A DNA stretch of 64,000 nt, taken from NCBI GenBank assembly GCA_946699065.1, contig CAMPDV010000044.1, positions 620,001 through 684,000 on the forward strand. The letters are read 5' to 3'. A program made the translations under genes and the position numbers. This DNA is from Loxodes magnus (taxonomy: Eukaryota > Ciliophora > Karyorelictea > Loxodida > Loxodidae). Under the pieces are notes generated by a model, which saw only the letters and a program-made list of their open reading frames with translations, searched no databases and was not told where the DNA came from. Position 1 is the first letter of the stretch. Each line of letters begins with the position of its first letter. Positions 1-14,433 of the stretch are shown piece by piece.

Positions 1-3000
1 GACTCCTGCAGCTAACTATAATCACCATTAGCTAGATGAATAATTCCTAGAATTGTAATTTGAGGTACTTTGAATATGTTTCTAATGTATTAAAAAATCA
101 TATGTTAGTTATTCTTAAGCTTTATCTAGGTATTCGAATTTTAAATGAGTTCTTATAGCTGCAGCAACTACATTATGCTTTCCTCCTTTATTGGAAATTG
201 CTGATTGAACATAGCTTTAATTCCTTGTAAGCCTAGCCATAGTTTTTATTCTTCAGTTAATTTTTGATCCTGTTAAACATTGATAATTACATTTTATTAT
301 TGTTTAATAGATTAGCTTTATATAAGTATATTAGAGTATAATATCTGCATGAAATAGTTGAATACCTTTTGCTAGAAAATATCCTCTTCTACATTCAGAG
401 CTATATTCTATATGCACTAAAATATTTCCTTTCCTTCATATTGCTTCATTTTAAAACTGAACAGTATCAAGCAAGTGTTCTTAAATGTCTCCTCCTGCTT
501 TTTTTCTAACTTAATCTATTCTACCTTAGAAATATAATTAAGCAGCTTTATGTTTTGTATAAAATCTATTGCTAGACTCTTATTCTTAGTTTATAAGATC
601 TATTAATATACTTGCTCTACTCTAAATAGTTCAGAAAGAAATTGGAAGTAATCCTCATCTACGTAGATTTACTATTATTTCATCTAAAATAAATGATTAT
701 TCATCAGCTTGATTGTTTTTTCCCATACTTTAAAACTGTAAGATATATCTCCTATCATCATTGAGAATAGTACATGATAAATGAGATTGTTAATACTAAG
801 GAGATCTAGTTTATTTTTATTTAAAATCAGTTCGTAAATTTGTTCATGAGCTTTCTTGCTTTTTTGTTATATTTTATCGAATTGCTTGTCATGCTCTTTT
901 ACTATTTCAAATAGTATTTTATGATCCACAAATGATATCGCTTTTGCCAAAAAATCTATTTTCCTGTCTTGCTGCTTAATTTCGCTTATAAGTTCTTTAA
1001 GTCACTTTTATTAGCTAGGATTCAGCTTTTTGTTTTTGAACTTTTGTAGCTAATATTGCTAAAGCTTTTATAAAACACTATCAAGTTGTATGTAGAATAT
1101 AAGTTCGCAAGCTTTTTAGATGTAATAGAATTTTTCGGCTTTCCTTTCATCTTACAATTCTGCTATTTCTTACACTTTCAAATATTTTAAGCTTTAGAAT
1201 TTCATTAGAGAAGTTAAAGTAATATATCCTTACAAGTTAAGCTTAAATAAACTTTCCAAGAAGTGATACTATTAAATATCACCGTTGCAAGCTATAAGGA
1301 ATGCTTTGACAAAAGAGGTAATTTCATAATGAGATTTATTAGGTTTAAGCTTTTGGATGAAGGTAATTAGCTGCTTTTAGGTTTGATTGAGTTCAAGTTA
1401 CTTTCTTTTCTTCCTAAAAATGGTTAGCAAGTGATAGAATGAGATAAATAAATCCAAGCTTTAGATGTTTAGCATCTTCCCTATCTTATTTAAATAAACA
1501 TCCTCAACACAGTTGAATATTAATTACAAGCAATAAGCAATTACTGTTATCTAGTCTTCTTAATTCTTTTCCACTGCCAAAATTTTTAAGTCAGAATCCT
1601 AGATAACATTTTATAAGAATTATTACATGGAAAATGAAACAATCTTAGGGTTTGCAATGAACTAATTTCACTGAAAAGTTTTATGGGAATCCTTGATCTC
1701 GATGATAGGTCAGTTGAAGAAACGAAGTAAAGTAAAAAATCTTTTGGCTATTTAAAGTTATTATTAGTTTTCTTACTAATTGCTATCTGGATGAGTATAG
1801 AATATCTTTATAAAAAGCTTCCATCCTTCATATTTTTTTCTGTAAATATTCACTAAGGCAAAAAATACTTTTGCGATGATAGACCTTCTATTAATAGCTT
1901 TCACAGTCATTTTGCATACTAACGGCCAAACTGATATTTTAAAACTCGTATAGTCTTATTTAACAAATTCGTTTTCTGTTGAAAAGAAGAAGGTTTTAAG
2001 AAGACTTTGATTGCAGTTATATTTTCAGCAAATTTCGTTTACCATCAAGCTACTATAGTTTTAGTGAACCACAGCTAATACTGATTCTATTGCGTAAATA
2101 TTGACATTTCATCCTATCGCTAAGTTTTACAAATATTATCTCATAATTTAAGCTGATTCTGATTTAATAAGATCATGGGAATTTAAAATTCCTCATAAGG
2201 ACTAATAGTTAGTCATCTGTTGCTCAGTAAAATTCAGTTTATATTGTATCTGCTTGCTAAATTTATCGGTCAAAGCATCTACTTTATTTTAACACAAAGA
2301 CTTCAGGAATTTGAGATACTTGCTATTAGACAGAATTCTGACATGATTCACAAATTCCTCTACATCGTATTGACTTTTATCTTTGGCAAATATAGAAGAT
2401 TAGTTAATCTATTCTATTCCTTCCCTCCTTTTTGTTTATATATCTCTATGCATCTAATCTAAAAACTCTATTGAAAGTCTCATATGGTCTTACTCAGATT
2501 CGGCCTGTTCCTGCATACAAGAAATTTAGTCTTCATAGCAGGTTTAAGGATTTAAAAGCATGTATCTATTAATTATTTCTCTGTTATTTTAAAATATTTA
2601 GATCTTTACTTCTTGCTTTAGACTTTTATCACAGTAATCACTAAAACGGGTCTTTAAAAAACTCTTATTCATAGGAATTGGAGTTCCAGTAGCAAGAGAA
2701 AGTAGACTAAAGGCTAATTCGGAGTTGAAGTCTTCAGGATTCATTACAATATTTTTATTAGACATAACTAAATAATTGGAAAAGCATTAAACAGCTGCTT
2801 ATATATCTTAAAGCTTCTCTTAAGCATTTTCATATTTATTATTTTTTATTCTTATTTTATTCAATAAAACTAGAGCAAAGACTAGATTAAGAGACACATT
2901 ACTTTCTAAAAATTGCTAATTTTTAGAAATACGTTTAGAATAAAAAATCATTGGAGTGGGTATAGTTAATCTCCTTTTTGAGTTCCTTTAAACTGTTCTT

Positions 3001-6000
3001 CTACTAGTATTTCCATGTAAGGAAATTTCAGAGCTATTCATTGCGAATAAGAACTTTTATAATATTTTAAGCAAATTCTTTATGATAGTTTCTTAATCAT
3101 TTGCCCATTAATCAAGTTATAAATCTAAAATTTGACTTATTTTAACGTTTTGCTATTCCTTCAATCAGGACTACTTCTTATTTTTTACTAAGCTTTTCAA
3201 TATTTCATCCTGAAATTATCCATTTGTTATAAAGCTTTTTATCCTTTGCTCAGAAACTCCCAAATTTACAAGCTACTGGGTGAATTATTCAAAGTCATTA
3301 TATTTGAAGTACTATTAATCTTTCAATTGGAGTTTAATAATAAAGTTCATATCTCCATCGAAATAATTCTCAGCAAAAAGCTTCTCTTTATGTTCATTCT
3401 CTTTCATCTCATTTAACTGCTAATATATTATACTAGCTCCAAATTTTACGGATTGAAGATTAAGAGCAGTTACTTTTCTTATTACCTTTTAACTTTGTTG
3501 CCTTTACATTTCTATTGATTATTTTTTTCAGTTTCTTTTTAATTTTTTCTTTAGGAAATCTTTTATTATAACTTTGATTTAACTATCGAAAAACAGATTG
3601 GAGTTTTGATATTCAATCACTAATTAGAATAAAACGCTTATTCCAAATCTAAGCGATTGATTATTCTTTGTAATCGAGTAAGTTCTGCCACTCTCTTCTT
3701 CCTCTTCTTGAATACTTTTTCTCGAGGTTTCCTTTAGTTTTTGCTATAATTTATTCTTTAGCATTATCTTTACTTCATTTTCAAAGATTAAGCTTGTTTC
3801 ATCTAGAATAGAATCAGACTCCTCTTCAATAATGTTAGGAGAAAAATGCTAACTAGCTATCTAATTAGCTGAACTTATTTTAGCTGGGCTTAAGCTTTTC
3901 AGCATTTCATAGTAGTAAAATTCGACCCAATTATTGGGATCATATCTTTATTCCTTGTTTAAAAACATAAAAAGTTCCTACTCACAAAGTCATTTTATTA
4001 CAATAAGAGGGAGATTGTAAAGTCCTACTACCCATACTAAATACAAAATTTGGTTTTCACTTAGCTCAAAATCAGGTCCTCTGTTTAAAAGGGTTGAATC
4101 GAAACGATCAATAAATAAGGTCTAGATGAGATTGATATCAAGTCCAACAAATTAAGCTAGTAAGGCACATGCCATTTCTTAACTAACAATTTCATTTTAA
4201 ACAAAGAGATCCAATCTATCCATATGCATCATTTATTTTCCAACAACTAATCCTATTAACCCCATATATATTTGTCTGCTTAACTTACTAGGCATAATTT
4301 TTTTTGATAGCTTTTATGTTTGAAATATTGTAAAATCACCTTAAAATAACCTAGCTGCATATAATGGTAGATCAAGAGTAAAGGACATATCCAAACTAGT
4401 AGTTAATATAGGTAGTTTTTCTTTCAGAAGCATTATAGCATCTTTTTGTTATTCGTAAAACTTATTGTTTTTGTTATGCGCTTCAATGTTACTAGCTATT
4501 ATTGCATAAAAAGCTTCATAGTACTAATCCTAGAATAGCTCAGTTCAATGCAATCTTTAGAAAGTCTATGAAATTTCTGTCATTTTCACTCTATGCAAGC
4601 TTAGTCTTAAAATGGGTATGAAAATATCTTTGTTGATTTCCATTTTTTTGCAGAATTTATCAAATGAATAAGAGTTTTTTAATAGCTAGATTTTTAAATC
4701 TACTTTGAGACTAGTGGACAATTTACTGAGAAGAATACAACTTTCTAATAAATCGTTTGAAATATTCAGTTATTCACTTAGATCTTCACAGTTATACACT
4801 TTACCACTAATTATAGAAATTATACCCTAAGCTATTCCGTCAGAAATTATATTAAGGCCTTAGTCTTGAATGTGCCTTAAAAATTTACTTAAAGAAGCTA
4901 AGAATTCAGTTTTCTTGTTGTCAATACAGTAAATTAGACTAGAAAGCAAGTGTACGTTTATTTCTGTCTTCACTGCAAAGTACTTAGCATCGTTAAGGTT
5001 GGATTGAGTAGTTAGATTTTGCTGCTCAAATGATTATTTTGATAAAAAGCTGATTATTAAGTATGTAAGTTCTGAAATTTGCTTTATTAAATTATTACTT
5101 AATTGCTTCCCAAGCTTAATAGTGGTAGCAAATTATATTATTCTCTAAATATTTTTTAACTTGAAGCAAGTACTTCTACTAATAAGGGTAGTCAGTACTA
5201 TTTAAGCATTTTCTTCCGTAAATAGCAAATTGATAATTTGGTCAGGTGAGCCATTTGCAATTGTAGCAAGCATATAGCGAAGTTTGGTTCCAGTTAAAAT
5301 TTTTCCATTTAACTATTTACTAAATTTCCAGTTTTCATCATTTAATCCTAGTCAGTTAAGTAGTTAGCAAAGCTCTTATAAGGACATTCTTTGCTACTTT
5401 TAATAATGTTATTTCTAATTAATATTGAAAGCAGTCAGTTAAATTAATGAGTTTTTAACATCCTAAGCTTAATATTTTAGTAGGTTACTTGATGGCCTTA
5501 TTTAGGTATTTATTGCTTAGTTTTTTAGAGCTTTTATCTATAAGGAGAAGTCCTATAAATTAGACTCACTAGCTTCTACTAGCTTCTTGATGATTATTTT
5601 AGGAAGTTTCCACTGATCATTTATATTTTACAGGCTTTCAGTCATTTTTTACGATTAGATATCCTCACAAACAAATTTAGCAAACTCTCTAATACTTTAT
5701 TAGTTCTAAACCTCTGTGTTTTGTAGTAAAAGTTAATAACCTTTTTTAACGAGGTTTGCATCTTTACAATGTATAATGTCAATTAAGGATTGAAGTAGTT
5801 CAGTTTCAATAGAGAGACAATTACTTAGGTACTCTACAGATATTTTATAGCCTACTTTATTCTAGCTATAAAATATATTCTTTATTTAGATTAGCTTAAC
5901 CAATTGCTCTTTGTTTTAGTCACTTATTTCATTCTTCATGTAATAGTTACTAATAAATTACCTTATCATCGAAATGTTAGGTATCTAGGTTTCTACCTGC

Positions 6001-9000
6001 AATTACTTTTCTATTAGTCTTTTAACTTTTGAAGACAAAGGTTTAAATACTTCTTTATTTTCTTTTCTCATTTACTTTTAAAGTTTTTAAGGGGAAATAA
6101 TAACAGCACTCTAAGGCAAATTTTAATTAGGATTTAAATAGGGAGCTGCCGGTATTTTTTTGTTGGCTTTTTATGATAAGAATATAGAAAACAAATTAGA
6201 ACCTTAATTAAGATCCATCTCTTACTAGTTTGGAACTTATATTTAGGTTGGTAATTTTTATATGAAAGCTCTGGAAGAATTCTTAAGTAAAGCATTTTCA
6301 TCTTTCATGAAATCGAAAAACTTAAATCCTAGTTTATTAGCCCATCTATCCTAAAGTCTCTTCTTATTTTCGATATCTTGCTGCTCCATTTTTTGCAAGA
6401 ATCCAAAATCTCTTTTATCTAGAATTTCATTATTTACCATTACTTTATTCTTCAGCTAAAGCTTCCACTGAGAAAATACTTATTTATCTCTAATATCAAG
6501 GTTGTAAAGGTACTCTTTTTAAATGATTTCCTCTTGCTGATAAATACCAGCTCTTATATAGTCATATTAGCATATTTCTTTAGGATGAATCATAAATCTT
6601 GAAATAAGAGTAAAATGTTAAAAAGGTATTTCAAGTCATCTTAGAGCATTCTGTACTTCCTCAGAACTTTAGCTTGAAAAAACTGTAAGAGTTTCTCTAA
6701 ATAAATAGAAATGATTCAATGGAAAGTTTATCTTTGAACAAAGACAAACCAGAAATTAATCAACTTCGTCATTCTAAGTATACCCAGCAAGGAACTAAAT
6801 TAATCCTAGAAACTGTTAATCATTAAGTCCAAACTTTTTAGACAAAGCGCTAATCAAAAGGTTTTAGGTTTGCTATGATTTTATATTATTTAAAATGTTA
6901 TTATAATTCATTTGGAACTGCTAAGTTATTCCTATTATTGTTAAAGCATTCTCTTTATCTATTCCATAGTTCTCTTTACAATTCCATATAATCTTTTCAT
7001 CGAAATGTTGCATATAAAGTAAAGAATTTACTCCAAAAATAGTTTTAGTAAGTAGTTCGTAGTAGAATAGTTTATCCTCCTTTTGGTAGAATTTAATAGA
7101 ACTCGGTAGAACATGAAGCATTTGAGCAATAGTAGGAATAAGATTTTCGTTTATCCAGATTTCTTTGTAGCATTGCTTGTAGAATAGAATTAAAAGACTA
7201 GGGTTTTGTTGTAAGTATAGACTTGTATCATATAAGTTTTGAAATATCTCTGGAGTAGAAATTGTCTCCTTTTATTCAATGATTCGTATGCTGTTGTTTA
7301 CTTTTATTATTTGTAGCTTTTAAATACAATTTTAGCTTGACGCAAAGAATATTTAAAGCAATCTTATTAACTGTTCTTTAAAACCTAAACTCTCCACTAA
7401 AATCTCATATAAGGTGGTTTTAATTGAAGAGTCTACTGATTGTTGTAAAGAGAATTCTAACTCTTCCTCTTTGAGAGATTCTTGTTCTCCTTTGTTTCTA
7501 TCTTGACTCTAACTGAATGCAAGAGCTATTAGCTTTAAGATTTTAATTTGGATGTCTTTAATTCCATATAGCTATTCTTCAAAGTTTTAAACTTGCAAAT
7601 GATCATTTATTAAAGTAAGATTGTTAATCAAGCCTATGTTATCTTAACCTTTTATATTCATCAGACAATCTAAAATCAATGGAAGCATTTTCTAAAGTTA
7701 CTGTATTATTTTGTTTTATTCTTCATTTTGGGAAAAGTTTTCTAACATATTTTCCAAGAAAACGAAAACAAATTACTTAGAAATTATTTTGTTCTAAATC
7801 TCGAAGCCTTTAAAGAATAGTTCCATTATTACATTAGTAAGCTTAGGATTTACTTAGTAATATACCTAAAATAGATCTGATATTTTTTCCTTTAGTGTTA
7901 AATATTTCTTTTAAGCCTAAGCAATAATTGTCCAAGTAAGCTAAACAGGAAAACCTTTTTAATTGGAGAATCTTGCTATTGAGTCTTCATCACACTATTA
8001 CATCCTTATTAAAGTTACTAAATCCACGCCAAGATCATCAAGCTCCATTCCAATTTATGATTTTTAAAGTAGAAGCAATATTTTCTGTTCTTCTTTTTGT
8101 TGCTCGCCTCAAGAATCGCCCTATACCTAGTCATTTTAATTTTACTGCTAGTTGTTCTGTTCTTAGAATTGAATCACTTTACCCATCATCGACTAAATCT
8201 TCGTGTTTAGAGTGTTGCCAAGAAAAGTTTAAACTCCTGTAAATCCCATTTACTGGTAATTTCTAAATTATTTAATCTTCGCAAAACAGAAAAAAATGAA
8301 AGTAGCAGCTGCTGAGGCAAATGGTAAGTAAGCTGCTGGATTAATAATGGCACCTAATATAAACCAAAGAGATATTAAGACTATATAGCCAGATAGAAGA
8401 CCAAGCATTAAAAATATGTATAATCATTCTAATTTGTGAACAAAAGACGCCAAAATAGATTAAACAGATAGTTATAGTTGAATTTGCTTGTCCTTATTGA
8501 AGCATTTTAAATTATTAAGAGGAAGTTCTAGATTACAGTAACTAACGAATAAATCACAAAGCGCTAAAAATATCCAGAAAATAGCTAGAGATATGAATAT
8601 ATATTCCCATCATTATAAAGTCCAGAAAGCTTTGGCTGGAATGCTAAATTGAGTATATAAGAAATCTCTTTTTTGTAACAATTAAGTATATTCCTCTATT
8701 GCATATCTTGATCTCGTAGTTTCTCAGTAAAATTACAAAGCTATGATAGGAACTGCTAAGAAAATGATTATAGCAAAATGAAATGTAACTGAGATAAAAT
8801 CTTATATTCACCAAAACTAGGGAAGGATTTTTTCTTAGTTTTAGCTGGGAGTATCAGGATCTTATAATTCTTTTATTTTTTGCTGCACCTTGGAAATGTC
8901 AACGTACCATTTACTACCATGAATTTTTTAATAAAAAGTAAGCTCTTTTTTTTGCTTTTAAAAGTCTAATTCATACATTGATGTTCTAAAGTTTTCAACT

Positions 9001-11846
9001 TCTTTTAAAAAGTTCTTCTTACAAAATTGCTTGTATTCGAATTTAAGTGTTTCTATTGGAATGTAATCTACTTCAAACTGAGTTTTAACACATGAGCTTC
9101 TTAAAAAATATTGTAAAGAGTTCTCACCTTTACGCTATCTTAGCACTGGCTACATAAACATTTCTTTTTATGACTTGAGTCTTATAAAGACAAAAACATC
9201 TGTTTAGTAATTGTTTCTTTTTTCCAGTTTATATTAATAGGTCTATTCCAATAGGTCGATTCCAGCTTTATCATCTATCATTCTTTCTCTTAAATCTTTT
9301 AAGAAGCAGTATTATTCGTATAAATCCTTTACTTTTTTGAGAAATAAAGTTCCTTCATTTTCTATATCATTTTCTAAGTTCTTGACAAATAAAATGGAAT
9401 AAAACTCTTTAAGGCTGTTTCTAAATTACTTCATGAAAAAGAAAACACAATAGTCTATGAAAGCAAAAGGAGGAGGTAAAATTCTATACATTATTCTTAG
9501 TCTTTGCCAAAACCCTATTTTTACCTAACTGTATTCTTGCTAAGCATTTACTTGCAATAGCAAATCATCTTCATTTATTTAATCCTACTCATTTTGCTCA
9601 AAATAATCAGGAGGGTAAATTTCATTTAATGTAACTAACTATTAAATGTTTTATTTCGGATCTTCTTCCATATCTTTTATTACTGAAATTTAAGTTTAAT
9701 CGAATTTATGATGCATTGTGCTAGTAGGAGATATAGGTTCTTCCAAAATTTGATCATCATCATTTTTTGCTTCTTCGTCTTCTTCTTAGTATAAAGACAT
9801 CTTCTTATTTTCTTAAATCTTCTAAAACGAAGATGCTTTATTTAGTTTCTTAGGACAAAAGCAATTTTTCAACCTTTTACAACAATTGGCAATTTTATGG
9901 TCTTTCTTATTTCAATTAAGTAAGTTTTATTGCTTCTCATGCTAAAGTTAGGCTTATAGTAATTTTTATTCTTGCTCTGCTTATTTTTCCTATTCTTAGA
10001 TTTTTTATTGTTCTACTAGATCGTTTTCTTGCTTCAAAGTTTCCTACTCATTCACATTTATGTCCATTAGTGCCTTATTATAGTTTTTAATATGCTAGTC
10101 TAAGTTTTAGAAGATTTTAATTGCTTTGTAAGTTTACGCTACATAGATGCAGATAGCTAGCAAAGCCGTTATTGCGGATAGAACAAGGGAAATAATAACA
10201 GCTACTGCTAAAAAATAATTCTATGAGATAGTAATTTCCTAAAATAGAAACTCTTTATTTCCATGTTCTGTTATTCCATACCAAATCATATCCTTATAAG
10301 GAGAATTTAATCCATCTCCTTCTGTGAAAATATAATCTGGAATGTCAAAGTTTTCTTATCTGACAAAGGCTAAATATTCTTAATCAAATTTTTCTTTAAT
10401 TAGGCTTTGTGTCATTCCTATTTCTTATTTACTTAATACAGGTCGATAAGGACAAATTCCTGGAAGCAAACGAAAAGAATATGAATTTTAATGTTGTGCC
10501 ATTAGACCAGCTGAAAATACTGCCAATCATCATGGCTTGAGCTATAAGAATGAAGGATTTTTGGATAAGGTAAATTTCATTCCTTAGCTTTTGAATGATT
10601 CTATTTAATTTATTTTTAGTTAAAGAATGGGATCTGTTTTCTTCTCGTTGTTTCAACCTTTTACTATTTCTGATAAACTTAACGAGGATCTATCATTTAT
10701 TCCCAAATTTTTATCGAACATGGTTCCCTTAACAACTTAAAAACCTTTATTTAAAGCATCATGTTTTCTCATAACTCGATTTATGTAAACACCACCATAA
10801 ATTGACTAAATGTGTATCTATGAATCTATTTAGCAATTTTAATTTTTACATATATTAACTGATCCCTCACAGAATGAAAGTGATTAAGTTTCATTTCAGC
10901 ATTGTTTTTCATTATCACTAACATAATTTCCAGCGAAGCAATATGAAAAATCCGAAGATTAATACAATACATTTACATCTCTAATGCTTTGTACTCATAT
11001 ATCTCCTTCATAAGTGACTAAATTTGCCTCTTCTATACTCATGGTATTAACCTAAATGCTTCCTTTAGCTGTTTATATAGTTAAGTTCTATACTGATAGA
11101 TGAGCCAATGTGACTTCTATTTAATTTCCTTAGTATGTATTGTTTTAATATGTTATATCTCCATAAATCTCTAGCAAAGTATTATTTTGACTGAAGGTAA
11201 GTTCATGTAAGTTATGATCGTATAGAACGCATTTTTAAGTACAATAAATAGATCACTATGCTTCTATTTTATGATCTTTGTTTAGAAATAGTTGAATTTG
11301 GCAAGATTCTGGAAATTTGTTATTACTTTTAAAATAAAAGCTTTTAGAGCTTTAGTTATTTTTGCTATGCTTTTCTTTTTTAATCCCTGAGAGTTAGTAC
11401 TCTAGTCTTATCTTATCTGTTTCTAAATTGCTATCCTTATTTAAGCTGATTGTACAATATTCTAATTGTAAATTTAAATTTTCGGAAGTTTTGAAAAAGA
11501 TAGTCCCTTATTAAACTCTTGATCCTGTATAAGATGCTGGAAATATAATTCCAAAAATAACAAGTATTAAAAGGTAGAATATTCTAACTCCTCTTCTAAA
11601 TGTCTTTTACCTTTTTTCTCTTAGAAGTTCTTGTATTCTTTAGTCCTCCTGATTTTTTTAAAAATAATTTTCAGGTTGCATGTTTTACAAGGAAGTACTC
11701 TAAAGTATTGGAGTACTCGGATCCTCATTCTAATTATATTCCAAAGGACTGGGAGGCTCTTCTATTTAGGTTGTAGCAACCTAGTTTGTCTCTTATATTT
11801 TAGGAGGTGATTTAAGAATTAGCGTGTTAATTCTTAATCTTTTCAT
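1..11846 (-). CDS. Giant multi-pass membrane protein, 5' part (gene continues beyond window start)
   Basis: I do not recognise the family. With TAA/TAG as Gln and TGA as Trp, a single frame runs from ATG at 11846 to the window edge, at least 3,948 codons; I confirmed the same frame at about ten points. Seen in order: a cytosolic Q/E-rich N-terminus; a first membrane segment near residues 84-105; a beta-rich, Cys-containing presumed extracellular part to about 540; a second membrane segment (about 542-572); a charged linker with a Cys-rich patch; a block of hydrophobic segments at about 1009-1185; then more than 2,700 residues of helical, Leu-rich, Gln-rich sequence resembling an alpha-solenoid. 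An ATG at 8249 could suggest a second gene, but there is no TGA between it and the membrane block, and the nearest upstream in-frame TGA (about 8424) lies inside a membrane segment. The protein is probably a surface receptor or scaffold, which is inference only. Codon use matches its neighbours. Confidence 0.7.
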
Positions 11847-12300
11847 AGTTATAATTAATTTCAAAAATGTCTTAAATATTATTTTATTCAACTTATTTAA
11901 TTACCATCCTTATTAATCTTAAGCCTTTAAATAATCCAATAGTTATTTGCAGCCTATTTTATCAAATGTAAGCATTTAGTTGAGAGATATTATTGAATAT
12001 GCATGCTTAGATTTAGATTGATTAGTTATTTTTGTATTCTTTTAGTTATCTTTAGAAAAATTTCTGTATTCAATATGTTTTAGTCTAATTAACATGATAC
12101 TTTAGGAATTTTTCTAACGAATTTTTGTATGAGGTATATAAATAGCATTTAGATGAATTAATCTAAGCTATATAGTGAGAATTCTAAGAAGCCTGATGAT
12201 TTAGTAGTTATTATATAGTTAGCTAGCTGCTTAGTGATATGCAAGTTGATTTTTTAATTATTTAAGTTAAAAGTATTAAATTTTTCTCTAGACAAGTTCA
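11847..12300. other. AT-rich spacer
   Basis: This is the space between the giant gene's start and the 3' end of the eL39 gene. It would hold the giant gene's promoter. I see no coding pattern or repeat in it. Confidence 0.5.
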
Positions 12301-12482
12301 TCAAATATCAATCTTGGTTCTTCTCCAATGTCTTCTCTTTGCATTGTACTTTATTTTATTTCCAGTTCTCATGCGAATCCAGTTTGGAAGAGGGCGATTT
12401 TGCTTCATCTTTTTAGCGAGAACTAGCTTCTTGTGCATAGTTTTAATAGCTCCCTGCAGTGTGTGTGAAATAAACTTACCAT
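12301..12482 (-). CDS. RPL39: 60S ribosomal protein eL39, two exons
   Basis: Small basic protein lining the exit tunnel of the large ribosomal subunit. Exon 1 is the ATG alone (12482-12480). A 26-nt GT...AG intron (12479-12454) follows. Exon 2 (12453-12301) gives 50 more residues and a TGA stop. The spliced product is exactly 51 residues, the usual eL39 length. It contains the family core [20 protein letters not shown] and [12 protein letters not shown]. Its GC is clearly higher than its surroundings. The start follows from the length and from the first residues MGAIKT, which only appear in frame after splicing; without the intron the protein would lack its normal N-terminus. Confidence 0.95.
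12454..12479 (-). other. 26-nt intron directly after the eL39 start codon
   Basis: It begins GTAAGT and ends CTGCAG, splitting ATG from the second codon GGA. Removing it restores the 51-residue family length. Confidence 0.85.
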
Positions 12483-13071
12483 TTTATTTGTTTGTTTATT
12501 ATAAAAATTCCTAACTATTAAAAATAATTAATATATAAGCAGCATAATACACAAAGCCTTATAATAATACATTCTATCTAATAGAACTTAATATCACTAT
12601 TTCATCTATAATACATTCTTTAAAATTTAGGTAAGCGAGTATAAACTTTCTAATATCTAGATGGCTAGACTAATGCTTTTTAAGATATTTACTAATTATT
12701 CTCTGATTTTAATTACTTAGAATTAAATAAAATTACTTAAGCAATATACTCTATTTATAAGCTTATCTAATTTAAAAAACCCATTTAGAAGGCAAGCAAT
12801 GAGTTTCTAAGTTTTGCCAACATATATAATGCTTCTAATCTTATTAAAGCTAAATTTTTCTTTAAATCAGGAAAATTATTTTGACTTAATAGTTCAAAAA
12901 TATTTCTAAGTTTATGAAGTTTTAACTTTTATACTTATAATATCAGTTTTATTTGTGATACCATATAAATAAATCCTATGATTTGGAAAGAAGAGTAAAG
13001 ATTATAGTTGATAATAGCTTAATAGGAAATAAAAATTAAGAACAAAGACTTTAAAACAAACGTTACGTTCA
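12483..13071. other. AT-rich spacer
   Basis: Intergenic DNA upstream of eL39 and downstream of the NASP gene. It shows no coding pattern or RNA gene that I can recognise. Confidence 0.5.
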
Positions 13072-14433
13072 TCATAGATTCTCATTCTACACACATAAAA
13101 CTCCTTCCTTTTCTTGCTCGTTATCAATTTTTCTTTTCTTTATCTAACTACTTGGCATCTATTAGGAGCCACTTTCCTTTGCAGTATGATAGCTACTTTT
13201 AGGCTCTGTATCGTATATTGTATCTATTTTTCTTTTCAAATTGTTTTCTTAACTTAAATTTTCTTGGTTCTACTCTTATTAAACTTTCATTTCATGTTCA
13301 GGCTATTACTCGACTAAATTTGTAGTTTGTTCTTTGGAAGTTTTCTTTATAAGACCAAAATCTTTAACTTTAACATTGGGATCATTAGGATCTACAGTTG
13401 GCTTATCAAAAGCAGAATAAAATTCACTGAAAGCTTTTTTAACTTATCCCATTTCATTTTCAGAATTTTGAATTTCTTCACATTCTTTAGCAAGATCAGC
13501 TAAAATTCCTTCAAGCTCGCTCTTTAATTCAACATTTTCAGTTTTTTCCTACACGAACTTTAAAGAAGAAATTGCTTAAGTATATTTGTTAACTGCTTCC
13601 TAAAATTAATAAGTATTTACAAAGCACTGCCCAATTATATAATACATCATTGCTATTTCGCGAGTAAAAACTCCCTCACTCATTTAGAGCATTAAATTTA
13701 ATGCTGATTCATATTCTTAAACTGCCGCCTAAAAACATTCCCTATAAGCTTCTAAATCTCCCATTCTGTTATATACTTTCTTAAGGAGTTAAAGGTATTA
13801 TGGCTGAGTTTAGTTATCTTTCAAACATTTTTTTGCAAGTTCAAAATACTCCCAAGCTACTTACAAGTCTCCTTCAATAAGTTTTGGAATTTATTCTTAG
13901 TTAACTCCTTAGTCTTTTATTTCGTTTTCTTCTTACTATTTGTTTTCTTCTGCGTTTTCTTCTTCACTTTCCTCTTCGCTTTCACCTTCACTAACTTAAG
14001 CGTTTTCTTATTATTGCAGGTTTTACTCAGAGGTCTCCTACTGATTATTTTCAGCTTGATTTTATTATTCACAGTTATTTTCTTTACTTCCTTCCTCTTC
14101 TTCATTTATATCTGTCACTAAATCCTTCATTTCTTTACCTTCCTCTTAGCAAATTTCTTATAAAGTTTGATCATCAACTTGATATGCAATTCCTTATGGA
14201 ACAGCTTGACTAAAGAGTTGATCGGTATTTTTATTTTCCACACTAGTGAAAAGAGCATTAGCGTATGAATAATAAAACTCTGCAAGCTCTGGATTGAAAA
14301 CATCCTTATAGATTTCCTAAGATACCTCTAAAGCTTTTTCATATGACTAAATTGCTTCTTCGAACTTCTTTTCTCCAAGCAGATTAGCTCCTTCAGTTTT
14401 CAAAGCAGACAATGCTTCTAGCTGTTCTTACAT
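13072..14433 (-). CDS. NASP: NASP/Sim3/Hif1-family histone chaperone (SHNi-TPR)
   Basis: Predicted histone H3(-H4) chaperone of the NASP/Sim3 family, acting in the nucleus and in histone supply. The 453-residue frame runs from ATG at 14433 to TGA at 13072; an in-frame TGA lies just upstream of the start. TPR-like helices occupy about residues 1-100. They are followed by a strongly acidic Glu/Ser/Asn/Gln stretch (about 109-174), which in NASP interrupts a TPR. Then comes the SHNi-TPR signature EGDLQVAWEYFELAKKC near residue 184 and two more TPRs. The tail has basic clusters (KRKID, KKRKID) that fit a nuclear localisation signal. The acidic insert inside the TPR array plus the signature make the family call firm. 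No intron is needed. Confidence 0.85.

Noticed and set aside
1-59. Myosin-like ILGIIHLAN at the window edge
   Set aside because: A short chance match; the adjacent residues and the rest of the giant protein show no motor-domain motifs.
7973-8242. Plus-strand open frame of 89 codons
   Set aside because: It lies antisense to the giant minus-strand gene, whose frame continues through it; a shadow.
8247-8300. Separate gene starting at ATG 8249
   Set aside because: The upstream frame is continuous with no TGA between; the nearest in-frame TGA would cut a membrane helix.
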